NCBI GenBank assembly: GCA_014885115.2
Contig: WKLE02003602.1
Location: forward strand, 1-14,382
Length of the DNA stretch: 14,382 bases
Origin: Asterionellopsis glacialis
Lineage: Eukaryota > Bacillariophyta > Plagiogrammaphyceae > Rhaphoneidales > Asterionellopsidaceae
Reading direction: 5' to 3'
Part shown: positions 1-9,299 of the stretch, piece after piece
Numbering within the stretch: position 1 is the first letter of the stretch
How the letters are laid out: each line of letters begins with the position of its first letter
Notes under the pieces: generated by a model
What the model was told of the DNA's origin: nothing
Seen by the model: only the letters and a program-made list of their open reading frames with translations
Databases searched by the model: none
Translations under genes and position numbers: made by a program

Positions 1-765
1 GTATATTGAGGGTGGCTTAGACCATGGACCAAGTGGTTGTTTGAGTTCGTATTCTGTGGACTTGGGTAGTACAAGGTTGTCCTTAATTGCTTTCTTCCAG
101 AGTTTCCAGCATTTGGTCGATGGATATTGTTGTCTTGCCCAGTTGTAAGAGGTAGGTAGTTGGTTACAATTTCCTGTTATCATGTGGGATCAGAGGTATA
201 TACCATTTGTTTGAGAGATGTCTGAGACTGTTAGGACCCTGAGCCATAATCTACATGCGTTAAGGCGGCAAAGTTTGGTAGCAGACATTGTCCAGTTGTT
301 GAAGACATCCATCAGAAGCAAGTCATGTTGTCGAAGGGGACTCGGAGTCCAAGCTGATGGCATTTCAATGCTTCCTTGGATAGTTGATAGAAATTCTTGT
401 ATGGTTGTGAACCAGCACGGTGGCAGATATGAGAGTTTTGTGGATGTATCTGTGAGGACTGCTTTGCTTGTCCCTGCCAATAATTGGAGTTGCTTGAGGA
501 CTGATATCATAGAGTTCCCTAGGGTATCACCTTGTCGGATGTGACTAATCAGATATTTTAATTGGGATATTCCTCTTGTCAGTGTTAGGTTGTTCAGTTG
601 CATTCTGCCATATTTTGCAGGACCATATACTAGACTTTGTTTGAATTTGCTATGATAGCCACAGGATGCAAGAAACGAGGGAAGCAGAGCTGATTGAAGT
701 TTGTCTACAGTAGACATCTCATAAGTCGTCATAGGTAGAGAGTATTCAATCCGTTTAAAAGCGAC
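1..765 (-). pseudogene. Copy A ORF2, RT thumb/connection, continuing past the window
   Basis: This is in the same frame as the RT fragment and aligns with copy B from 6258 down to about 5,490: EYSLPMT, LKYLISHIRQ, SIEMPSAW, LCRLNACRLWL, TGNC, KCWKLWKKAI and KQPLGPW. One TGA at 190-192 replaces a lysine codon of copy B. From 189 to 1 the frame is open and stops at the window edge just before the RNase H domain would begin. Nothing else is coded here; the plus-strand ORF at 218-544 is an antisense shadow. Confidence 0.78.
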
Positions 766-1838
766 TTATTTATAGGCCATAAGTGCTTCATGTTTGGTAA
801 GTGAGCATGCCTGAATTTGTCGTGTTAGTTTGGATATTTTATCTTGAAGATAAGTTAAATGTGTTTTCATATCACCTGCTAGTTGCACCCATACTCCTAA
901 AAGTTTAAACGCCTCATGGGATTCAAGCCTGTCAATGGGTAGACTTTGGTTGGTAGAGCTGTTTTCCATCATGAGGACCGCCGGAGTTTCATTAATTGTA
1001 CATGGTACTGGGAAATCATTATCAAACTTCCATGTTAGAAGTGCCCAGAAACACTTATTCAGATTTAATGAATCTCCTGTGATATTGAGTAAACATTCCC
1101 ATTGTTGAGATGATATTTTGAGGTCTTCGACTAACGCTTGATATGGCACTGCATCTTGAAGATGAGCATCATTGATGTCATTATTGGCATCATGTACGTA
1201 GGCGTCAAGAGTACAATACGTCAAGCGATGAGTGTTTTTGATGGCTGGAAGAGTCATTCCGCCAGGCGAGATGGTTTCGTGTGATTCAATCATAATAGAG
1301 CTAAGACTGGCCCAGCCTGGTGGAGACCAGCCCCCTCCTTGACCTAGTCCAAATTTGGGATCAGTTGGATTATTCGTCCAGTGTTCTGTGGATGTGCCAT
1401 GTGCCATCCTAACATGGTACTTCATATTCATGAGGAGTTGATTTTGGAGTTGGATGGTATTCTCTGGCATGCCGTATGCTTGGTGTGCCAGACCATTTAT
1501 AGCTGGAATGATGCAATCGTAGCACGCCTCTGCATCATTATTGGTGTTTCCAAGGTTGTGATGCATGATCAAAGCTGAATTGACCATAAGTCAAAATTTT
1601 AGTAGTACATGTTGAGTTTCTGATCCCGGCAATCCACTGTGTTGACTCTCATGAAGATAGTTGTGCTTTTGGCAGTGATGAATAAACCGGCATGCCCATA
1701 GAATTTTGGCAATCCCATTCAGATCAGCTTCAAAGAGATGAATGAGGCGTAATCGATGGAGTTTGGGAGAGCCGTGGTCTTTTTCTATCATACACATCGT
1801 GGATTTTTCCCATCTTCGTAGGGTGATGCCACCTGGGA
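766..1838 (-). pseudogene. Copy A ORF2, reverse transcriptase fragment with YVHD active site
   Basis: This begins at the deletion junction (about 1835-1850) and aligns with copy B from about 7,318 onward. Visible are CMIEKD, LIHLFEAD, motif A with NDAEACYDCI (about 1,535), motif B FGLGQGGGWSPPGWASL (about 1,350), and a motif C that reads YVHD: the CAT codon at 1192-1194 replaces the first catalytic aspartate (GAT in copy B). A turn like GDSLNLNKC follows (about 1,060). TGA at 1591-1593 (AGA in B) and TAA at 766-768 (TGA in B) break the frame. With the N-terminal RT block gone and a catalytic aspartate lost, this copy cannot polymerise. It is in a different frame from ORF1. Confidence 0.85.
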
Positions 1839-3848
1839 CGTGTTGACAATGGAGAGGGAATCCTGAGGAGAATCCGACGTGGCAGAGGTGATGGAGGACG
1901 AGTCTGAGGTTGGTTTGCATTGTTTGCGAGCTGGAGATTGACTTGGACTGGTTGATATTTGTCCTTGAGCGTGCATGAGTTGAAATTGTTGGCTTATTGA
2001 TTGGACCACAAATTGTTGTATGTCATTTTGTATGGCATGTTTGAGGTATTGTTTTTGTTCATCCATTGCTTGGGATTGTTTTGTAGACAATTCCGCTATC
2101 TGTTGACCGGCTTCTTCATATTTAGTGGTCATTTTGGTCAGTTTTTGACTGAGGGAGCAAACTTCCTGCATACTTGTTTCCCATTCAGATTTCAATTTAT
2201 CATGCATTTCATTGAACCAGGATTGGATTTCTGTTTTGAGCATCGAGATAGTGGTGTCATCTAGATTGGTAATTGTTGACTCGGGCGAAGGTGGTGGGAT
2301 TGTTCCTGTTAGATTTGGGGGATTGTTCCACACATTTTGTGATGTCCCTTGAGCTGATCTGGCACCGAGAGATGATATATCGTTGGTTGCACAGTACGTA
2401 AGAGTAATCTGGGACCGTTTCCTAGGATTATATATGCCAGAGTTTGCTGGTTGTGTGCTGTTATTGTCGTCGACATCAGGAGCGAATGTAGCATGTTTGT
2501 GTGGCTTTATGGTTTGGTAGTATGTTTCAGCAATGCTAAATGACAAAATGGCGGAGTTATCATCGCGTAGATCGATTTCATTGACATGAGACTTGACGTC
2601 AGTAATGTATTTTGTAACAAATGCTTCAGTGAACGTTTTAGTTAGGTGATCATTAATGTGATGAAAAAACGTGTGAACTTCCTGGGCAAGGTGTTCTTTG
2701 AAAATTACAAGGTATCCGTTGGGTCCTCTGCTTTCAACTGAGTGAAATAGATACGTACCACTCGTAGAGGACTTGCGTAGAAGTAGAAATTCTTGAAGAC
2801 TGTAGCTTGCATGGGAGTTCGCAACGTCTTTGCCGTCTGTTTTTATTGCATGTTGGGTAAATATATCGCCGTAGCCTATAATCGATTTCTTTTGGAGTTG
2901 AACCATTAAGTTGTCGTGATCTCGAGCGAGTCCTATGATGTCATTGTTTGTAATTAAGCCTTCAACTTTGTGGTACAGAATAATTTGAATGTGGCGGAGG
3001 TTTTCGGGAAGATTTTCTTTGTCGACGAATCCTTGTATCAATGCTTGTAAATAGGGATTAACATGTGGAAGACTGCATGTTATGCCTATGCTCCAAATAA
3101 ACATGGCTTGGGGGCCTTTGCCAAGTCGACTCTTACAAGGACGGAGATCAATCTCGCACGTCATAAATTCGGAATTTAAAATAATGAGTTCGGATAATGA
3201 TTTCTGGAGTTTGTCGAGACGCGTCCAGTCGGGATGTGCGTCCTTGACCCAGGCCAGAATATGGTTGTTAGTGGTTCGAAGCTTTGAGGTCCACATGCGG
3301 TGTTTATTGGCGTTGAGCCAAGGTTTCATAAGTTCACGGAACTGGCGATACTGAGTTGACGTTTTGATGAACATATAGAACTTGAGAACTTGTGCATTCG
3401 ATGTGTTCGTGGATGCCGTCATTCCAACTATCCATTCGGATAGTTTCTGTTTGTCATTGGGAAGTTGTGCTGCTGCTGTAATAGGATTGGTTTTGGTGGT
3501 GACGTCGGTGGATTCCTCTTCTCTCCATTTGAAGCACGTTGTTGTTTTGTCAACATGAAAAAGTTCGTTGCAGAAAAGTCTTTGGTGATATGGGACGTTG
3601 ATGAAGTTAGTGTTGTTGTCTTTTGCTAGTGTCATGTGTACGTAGATGCGGTACTTGTAGCGGGTTGAACGTTTGCTGCCAATGGCAGCACTCGACTTGT
3701 TGTTGCGTGATACTGTAGTCCAGGGACCATCATCTTCTTGGTGCAACGTTGGAGCAACTTTGTCTTGGTTGTTTGTGTATGGGGAAGACATGTCTGTGAT
3801 ACGCGTTACCCTTGGTGGTGCGCTAGAGCGGTCTCCGCGGACGAGCAT
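1788..3848 (-). CDS. Copy A ORF1 protein with C-terminal coiled coil (open frame, possibly still translatable)
   Basis: The start is the ATG at 3848, matching copy B. The frame is open for 686 codons, the longest intact one in the window. Order: a low-complexity N-terminus (DGPWTTVSRNNK), then the core shared with copy B (TNFINVPYHQ, TNPIT, AWVKDAHPDW, RLGKGP, AMFIW, LARDHDNLM, YSLQEFLLLRKSS, VESRGPNGYLVIFKEH, EIDLRDDNSAI). A proline/serine/asparagine-rich spacer (about 2,480-2,280) and a coiled coil (about 2,250-1,985, rich in E, Q, K and L) follow, ending in a Q/S-rich tail. The last 15-20 residues come from RT sequence read out of frame after the deletion junction at about 1835-1850. By position it should be the nucleic-acid-binding, multimerising ORF1 protein. 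I recognise no named domain such as an RRM or zinc knuckle. Confidence 0.75.
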   Translation of the reverse strand: MLVRGDRSSAPPRVTRITDMSSPYTNNQDKVAPTLHQEDDGPWTTVSRNNKSSAAIGSKRSTRYKYRIYVHMTLAKDNNTNFINVPYHQRLFCNELFHVDKTTTCFKWREEESTDVTTKTNPITAAAQLPNDKQKLSEWIVGMTASTNTSNAQVLKFYMFIKTSTQYRQFRELMKPWLNANKHRMWTSKLRTTNNHILAWVKDAHPDWTRLDKLQKSLSELIILNSEFMTCEIDLRPCKSRLGKGPQAMFIWSIGITCSLPHVNPYLQALIQGFVDKENLPENLRHIQIILYHKVEGLITNNDIIGLARDHDNLMVQLQKKSIIGYGDIFTQHAIKTDGKDVANSHASYSLQEFLLLRKSSTSGTYLFHSVESRGPNGYLVIFKEHLAQEVHTFFHHINDHLTKTFTEAFVTKYITDVKSHVNEIDLRDDNSAILSFSIAETYYQTIKPHKHATFAPDVDDNNSTQPANSGIYNPRKRSQITLTYCATNDISSLGARSAQGTSQNVWNNPPNLTGTIPPPSPESTITNLDDTTISMLKTEIQSWFNEMHDKLKSEWETSMQEVCSLSQKLTKMTTKYEEAGQQIAELSTKQSQAMDEQKQYLKHAIQNDIQQFVVQSISQQFQLMHAQGQISTSPSQSPARKQCKPTSDSSSITSATSDSPQDSLSIVNTSQVASPYEDGKNPRCV

Positions 3849-4775
3849 AATTGTCTTGATTACGTAGGCGTATACTGATGTATACATATAGTAGATTGGG
3901 TGTCTGTACATTTATACTGGGTCCTCTCTCATGTGGCCGTGAAAGAGTACTCCATGAAATCCTATTGTGATATTTTCTGTTGATTCTTTTGTCCGTTTTA
4001 CTTCTCTCCTTGTAGTATTTGTCTTGTGCAATAGCCCACTTTGAAGATAGCCATTCTTTGAATACATGATTCCATCCTATCTTGTTTTGTTCTAGTACAG
4101 TGCATAGTGTAGTATAGTCATAGTGTGAAGGATGAATAGGCAGTTGGAACGCACTTGGTGGTTCTCCTTTGATCCAGTTAATGATATTGTGTTGGAAGGT
4201 TCTGACTAGATGTCTGTATGTGTGTTTCTTCATCAGTCCGGTCATGAGGTTAGACACTTGATTGAGAAGATGAGATCGTCTTCTCGGATTAGGACACTGG
4301 AAGATGTGTACACAGGATTTGTCATGTTCAGATTGACAGCTGATACATTTCGAGTTGTGATGTTTTTGATAAAACTTTGTCCTTGCACCCACGGGTAACC
4401 ACTCGCATGTATATCTGTGTAGAAACCTTTTTAATCCTGGCTTCTGATGTTTTATTACAATTTCAAATGAGTACCAGTCAATGGTATCCCATGTTGACTG
4501 AGCCCAGCTATATTTGTCTCTTCTATATTTCATTAGAGCCTTTAGATGAAGAGCATCTTCAATTGGATTTTTAAGCTTGGTTGTAACCCTGATTCCTTCT
4601 ATTGTCAGCGATATGGTTGTACTTGGAAATGGAGAGTGTTTTTCTTGAGATGTTGCACATGATTCATATGCATACTCTGCGAGTTCATCTGCTGCTATGT
4701 TCAATTGTGCAGGGTATTGTAAATCTTCTGCGCGTTCGACTTCATCTTGGTGGCTCTTTACCCATTCCGCACTTA
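3823..4775 (-). pseudogene. Copy B ORF2 C-terminus with CCHC zinc knuckle, running into copy A
   Basis: This is the end of the RNase H fold (SHQDE, NIAADELAEYA), then a conserved tryptophan-rich helix block (WAQSTWDTIDW) and GWLP-like CEWLPVGAR. After it comes a zinc knuckle C-x2-C-x9-H-x3-C at 4294-4347 (CISC, H, C). The arrangement is typical of the C-terminus of this LINE group and probably binds template RNA or target DNA. The frame is open from about 4,800 to a TAG at 3823-3825. Element-derived sequence ends near 3,950; the last 40 or so residues are read from copy A's leader. The original stop codon of copy B is therefore not identified. Confidence 0.78.
3849..3953 (-). promoter_or_regulatory. 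Conserved 5' leader of copy A
   Basis: This is the counterpart of the copy B leader. It starts at the head-to-tail junction and ends at the conserved ATG at 3848. The hairpin is kept: arms 3869-3874 and 3881-3886, loop 3875-3880, with the terminal C-G pair of copy B read as a U-G wobble here. The reading frame of ORF2 of copy B enters this leader and closes at a TAG at 3823-3825, so it overlaps the start of ORF1 of copy A by about 26 bases. An upstream in-frame ATG at 3909-3911 exists, but homology with B makes the ATG at 3848 the likely start. Confidence 0.6.
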
Positions 4776-6258
4776 CTACGATCTGTTTTGTTTGAATGAT
4801 ATGTCATAGGAGGGATTTGATATCATAATCGGCTGCAATGAATCTTGATGTTCCTCTCCTCGCATAGGACGGAGTGCTGAATTTATTTTGTTGACACATT
4901 CCATATTGTCACAGTATGCTACTATCTGAACTACGATGCTACAGATTTGAAAGAATTTGCAAATTTGTAACACACGCCGATGTGATGCCATAGAGTTCTG
5001 CTCTATGAGAAGTGAGTGTTACAATTTTTCCATGGACCGGCCCCATACCTTCTGCTAGTAACTGTTCTGATATTGTTTCCAATATCCATCTGTAGGTCAC
5101 GCCTGCATTCTTTTTTGATCCATCTGAAGCAATGACTAGTTTAATTCTGTTTCGTATCTTGTTCGCTATTGTAGTTTCAGACGGGGTCGTAATATTTCTC
5201 AGCAGATCTTGATATGCCTCTGGGAGGGTTATTTTGAATTGTTGAAAAGTGGTGCATGCTTGTTGTATTGGTTGCAGAATGAATTGGGGTTTTGAGATAG
5301 ATATATATTCCAGACAATAGGTACATTGAACCAGGATTACAAATTTAGGAAGCATGGACTGTGCCTCTGTGAGTCGTTCATATTGACAGCAATGAGTGGA
5401 CGATGGTTTAAATTCATTATATGTGCCTTGAATGATGGATTCTGTATACAGTCTGTTCGTGTCAGGGTTGACCACTGTAGGATATATCTTATCCAGGCTT
5501 GGGATCCATTTTCCTAACGGTTGTTCCAATTTGTATGGTTTGGCTTGTGATATTTGTAGAGTTGACATTATAGCTTTCTTCCATGCCATCCAGCATTTGC
5601 TAGGTGGATACAATTGGCGAGGCCATAGGAGTTGTGACTTGCACAGACTGCAGTTCCCTGTGAGAAATTGTTCCTTGATGAAATTTCCCGTATGGTCGGA
5701 TATATCAGCGATTGATACGTGAAGATATAATCTACAGGCATTTATCCTTCGTAGTTCTGTTGGTGACTTTACTTTTGACAGAAATTTGTGCATGAGAACC
5801 GAGTCATATTCTTGCTGTGGTGTAGGTACCCATGCGTCAGGAATTTCTATTGATCCATGGAAAGTTTTTAGAAATTCTTGAATTGTTAATATCCACCCCT
5901 GAGGAAGATACTTCTGGTGTGGTGATTTCAACGCCGATGGCTTGTGTAATATGGGAATTCTTACACCTGAGTAAAGTTGTAATTGTTCTAACATGCAGAT
6001 CATCAATTTGCCCAAATCGTCACATTGTCTGATGTGTGCAATAAGATATTTCAATTGTAAGATTCCTCTGACTTGATACATATTGTCAAAACCAATGCAC
6101 ACAAATCTCTCTGGTGCATATACTAGGACTTGCGGAAACCTACTGTGATAACCACTATTCGCTAGAAACCCTCTTGTAAACAGTTGTTGGAGTTCTTCTG
6201 TTTCTTGTTTGGTGTATATGGTCATAGGAAGACTGTACTCTAACTGTTTAAAGGCCAC
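4776..6258 (-). pseudogene. Copy B ORF2, RT thumb/connection and RNase H domain
   Basis: From 6258 to about 4,990 one open frame covers the RT thumb and connection (EYSLPMT, LQLKYLIAHIRQ, PLGKW) and enters RNase H. The RNase H catalytic set is visible: D in VIASDGSKK (5122-5124), E in SHRAELYG (4996-4998), D in AYCDN (4908-4910) and a last D just downstream (4687-4689, NIAADELA), with the helper histidine in WVKSHQDE. Between roughly 4,990 and 4,850 the reading frame shifts by one and then shifts back, so YCDN lies in another frame from the other three residues. A TGA at 4804-4806 adds a stop in the restored frame. This domain removes RNA from the RNA/DNA hybrid in I/Tad-like LINEs. The damage makes it non-functional in this copy. 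Confidence 0.82.
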
Positions 6259-7509
6259 TCATTTATACGCAATCATGGCTTCGTTATGAGTAAAACTGGA
6301 CAAACATATTGATCATGTGAGGTCACGAACTTTGTCCTGAAGGACTGTGAGATGAGTAGACATTTTTCCATAAAGTTGGACCCATACTCCAAGAAGTTTA
6401 AATGCTTGTTCTAGATTCAGTCTCGTGATTGTTGATCGCACTCCAGTGGAGCTGTTAGTTATCTCAATATCCCCCGGTGTTTCAAGGATTGACCTGGGAG
6501 TGGGCATTTCTCCGTCCCATGCCCATGTAAGAATAGAGCAAAAGCATTTTTTTAAATTCAAGTTACCTCCTGTGGTATGGAGAATTCGTTCCCATTGTTG
6601 GGACAAGTGTTCGAGTTGTTCAAGAAGAGTAGTATAGGTTAGACCATCCTGGGAGTCTCCATCGTTTACTCCATTATTTGCATCATCAACATAAGCATCA
6701 ATGGTTCTTGAGGTGGAATCATCAGATCCAGTAACTGATTGAATAGTCATGCCTTGTTGAGCAATTTGTTTGTGCATTGTAATCATGTCAGTACTTAAGC
6801 TCGCCCATCCCGGTGGAGACCAACTGCCTCCTTGTCCTAAGCCAAATTTGGGATCTGCTTCTGAGTTTGTCCCAGAGTTTTCTGATGTTCCATGCACACT
6901 TCGGACGGAATACTTCATGTTTAATAGTATCATGTTTTGAAGTTTAATAGCATTGATTGGCATGCCTTTGGATAGATGTGATACTCCATTGACTGCTGGT
7001 ATGATTCTGTCATAGCAGGCTTCCCTGTCATGATTATTGATGGCTAGATTATGCCTCATGATGGTGGCTGAATCTATGGTCATTCTAAATTTTAGTAAGA
7101 CATGTTGAGTTTCAAAACTTGGAAGTCCACCATGTTGGCTCTGATGAAGGAGATTGTGATCCTGACAGTGATATATGAAGCACCTTGCCCATATGAACTT
7201 TGCAATACCATTCATATCGGCCTCAAATAGATGAATGAGCCAAAGTCTATGTAGATTAGGTGACCCTATATCTTTTTCAATCATACACATAGTGGATTGT
7301 TCCCATCATTGTAGTGGGATCCCGTGTTTTAGTGGTAGGTTCATTAACATTGTAAGAATGGACAACATGTGAGAGCTTTGGATTAATGCTTTATACAGTC
7401 CTAAATGAAAGTTTGATGGTGACGTAGATGTGTATTTGTTCCATTTGGTGTATAGTTGGTACACTTCTGATTCCATAATCATCGTGCTCATTAGGGGACA
7501 ATATCTTTG
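6259..7509 (-). pseudogene. Copy B ORF2, reverse transcriptase fingers and palm, catalytic YVDD intact
   Basis: This is RNA-dependent DNA polymerase, the core of target-primed reverse transcription. The N-terminal block is STSPSNFHLGLYKA (about 7,430), then CMIEKD and LIHLFEAD. Motif A is HDREACYDRI with both aspartates (about 7,029 and 7,011), motif B is FGLGQGGSWSPPGWASL, motif C is YVDD at 6682-6693, and the following conserved turn is GGNLNLKKC (about 6,570). Stops interrupt it at 7306-7308 (TGA before WEQS; copy A has AGA there), 6313-6315 (TGA; copy A has CGA) and 6259-6261 (TGA in AYK-stop-VAFK, where copy A has TAA). There are no frameshifts here, so the polymerase was lost by point mutations while its active site is still present. 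Confidence 0.88.
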
Positions 7510-8406
7510 TTAGAGGTTCTGAATGAATCTTTTTGCTTCATAATGAAGATCTTCCAGTTTGTAGTTATACTGCCTTTTAAGGATGTCGTGAGCCACATGT
7601 CCAGTGCCAGTGAAACCTAAGTGGAATCCTCTTTCTGTTTTTCCAAATGGAGTGTTCTGTGCAAGCCGATAGTGCTCTTCTGAATGACGTAGTAGATGAG
7701 ATTGAATGGAATCTGCTTCTCTAATTTCTTTCCAGACTTCACTTTGTTTAGGAGGTTTGTTATCCGCTGGTACTTCAATAAAGTATACAGAGCTTCTTTG
7801 CTTATTCGATAGATCTCTGGCTATATTTTGATGTACTTGCTTGCTAGATTTGATTGCTGCTATATTCGTAACAGCCTGGGCCACACTGATGTTGTTGTCA
7901 TGTGCAGCATTTATAGCTTTTTCACGTAACCACTCCTCTTGATGTCTTGATGCCTCTTTCTGTACCAAAGTGAGTTTGGTCTTTGCTCTACTAGATATGG
8001 ATGATTTTATTTGTTGAACATTCATTACGGTGCTCTGAATATCTTGTGATAAACTGAGTTCTTCTTCAAGATGTTGTATGGTTGTTTGCAAATTGACTGT
8101 TGGTAAGAGAGTATTTGATAACCTTGTCTTCCAGTATCTTAGATGTTGCCCAGCTTTTATCAGTTTTTCTGAGATAGGGTATCCATATGTTTTGTGGCAC
8201 ACTTTATTTTGGGCTGCTAATACTATCTCTGTAAATGTTTTGTCAATATTGTCAAGTAGTTCCTGATGACTTGAATTCTATCTCTGAGTAGGGACCTTTG
8301 TCAATTGTTGTAAGTTACAGTAGATGTTCTGGTTGGTGCAGGCATGTTTCTTGTTCTGGGATGACAGTTTTTGTGGTGGTATATTTTTTAATTTGGTCAT
8401 TGCGCT
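7510..8406 (-). pseudogene. Copy B ORF2, helical linker between endonuclease and RT
   Basis: This stretch continues the ORF2 frame from the endonuclease to the N-terminal part of the RT. A TAG at 8278-8280 splits it and a TAA at 7510-7512 ends it. It is rich in glutamine, lysine, serine and leucine, with long predicted helical runs (for example around QHLEEELSLSQ and EASRHQEEWLREKAI). Between about 7,700 and 7,550 it carries the conserved stretch that precedes the RT in such elements (SEVWKEIREAD, HSEEHYRLAQNTPFG). It presumably orders the endonuclease relative to the RT. No enzymatic motif is visible. Copy A lacks this part. Confidence 0.65.
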
Positions 8407-9243
8407 TCAAAAGATGTTGTTGACTTCAATATCCACGTATAGTCCTTGATGATCAGTATCAATGCCTAACTTGAATGGTAAAATTCCCGCGTTAATAGTA
8501 TTGTTAGCTACTCTTGGGCATCCATAGATATGATCAATTTGGTGAGTGCCTTGAGTATAAGTCTTGGGACATCCTTCTCCATGTAACAAGTGATGTAAAT
8601 TGGTCATTTGTAGACTATCCATGATTTGACGGAGTTTTGAGTTGGGGGACAGACATTCTTCATTCGCGTCCATCATAATAATGACTGCTTCTCCTTTATG
8701 GCATCTTGTGGTAACAAAAAATTTCAGGTCTTCAAGGACTTGATGTCTTGGATCCGGGTGCAGTGTTGTGTCTAGTAGTACTAGTGCCAATTGTTGCGCA
8801 TGTGCAGTCAAGTCACCACTGTTTCCTTTTTCTTGACATACTTTGTAGACAGTAATAATAGTTAGATTTGTATCGCCTCTCAGGGTCTGCCATGTCCATC
8901 TCCCCAACCCTGCGTCAATGCCGGAGTCAATGATTCTTCCCACCCATTTTCCAACAACCGTAGTTGTCGTTCCTCCTCTTTGGATATCATCCGATTCTGT
9001 TTTTACTTTTGATGTTGAGTATTGTGTCTTGTAAGTTGTCCAATTGGTGAAGTTTTCAGACTGTTTGCAGATGGCTTTTAGATTTTGAGTAAATTTGTTT
9101 TTTAGATATTCCTTGTTTCAGTTCACGTTCGTTTCAGCTAGACCTATCACTCCAGCTTCTAGAGCCTTTGCAGTGATAAATATATCTGATAGTTTTGTTG
9201 GGCTAGTAAATATCCCATTTGTATTTATAAAGAAAAGATGCAT
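8407..9243 (-). pseudogene. Copy B ORF2, APE-type endonuclease domain
   Basis: This is the N-terminal domain of ORF2, which nicks target DNA to prime reverse transcription in APE-class LINEs. The start is the Met at 9243, ten bases into a typical EEP-fold opening (INTNGIF). Expected active-site residues are all visible: N in NTNG (about 9225), E in AETN (9133-9135), Y in TVYK (about 8847), D and N in MMDAN (about 8670), D in IDHI (about 8535) and the D-H pair in TDHQG (about 8454). A TGA at 9118-9120 falls right after ETNVN, where this family usually has tryptophan, so TGG to TGA is likely. A second TGA at 8407-8409 ends the domain where LFG is usual, suggesting GGA to TGA. The frame is otherwise open. 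It is missing from copy A. Confidence 0.82.
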
Positions 9244-9299
9244 AGCTGTAGAGTTATGTTCTTTATGAGGTTGTGAGTATGTTGTGTCTTGGTACTTGT

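Larger units (their letters stand above)
1..3953 (-). mobile_element. Non-LTR retrotransposon, copy A, internally deleted and cut by the window edge
   Basis: This is a second, diverged member of the same family, in the same orientation and directly downstream of copy B. Its 5' leader (3953-3849) and ORF1 are present. At about 1835-1850 the sequence jumps from the end of ORF1 to a point inside the RT domain. The endonuclease, the linker and the N-terminal RT block, about 1.9 kb in copy B, are therefore missing. ORF2 then continues in a different frame from ORF1 to the window start, with stops at 1591, 766 and 190 (lowest base). The conserved RT block agrees with B at roughly three residues in four, while ORF1 agrees at about half, so the two are subfamilies and not recent duplicates. 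The RNase H and CCHC parts should lie beyond position 1. Confidence 0.88.

Noticed and set aside
218..544. Plus-strand ORF of 108 codons
   Set aside because: It is antisense to the conserved RT thumb of copy A and has no recognisable motif. The other plus-strand ORFs within 1-10,820 are shadows for the same reason.
2309..2494. Minus-strand 61-codon ORF
   Set aside because: It lies inside copy A ORF1 in another frame and has no homology to copy B.
4939..6258. Bacterial retron, group II intron or other prokaryotic RT system
   Set aside because: The APE-RT-RNase H-CCHC order, separate ORF1 and tandem decayed copies are those of eukaryotic non-LTR retrotransposons. No intron RNA, msr/msd or bacterial operon signals are seen.
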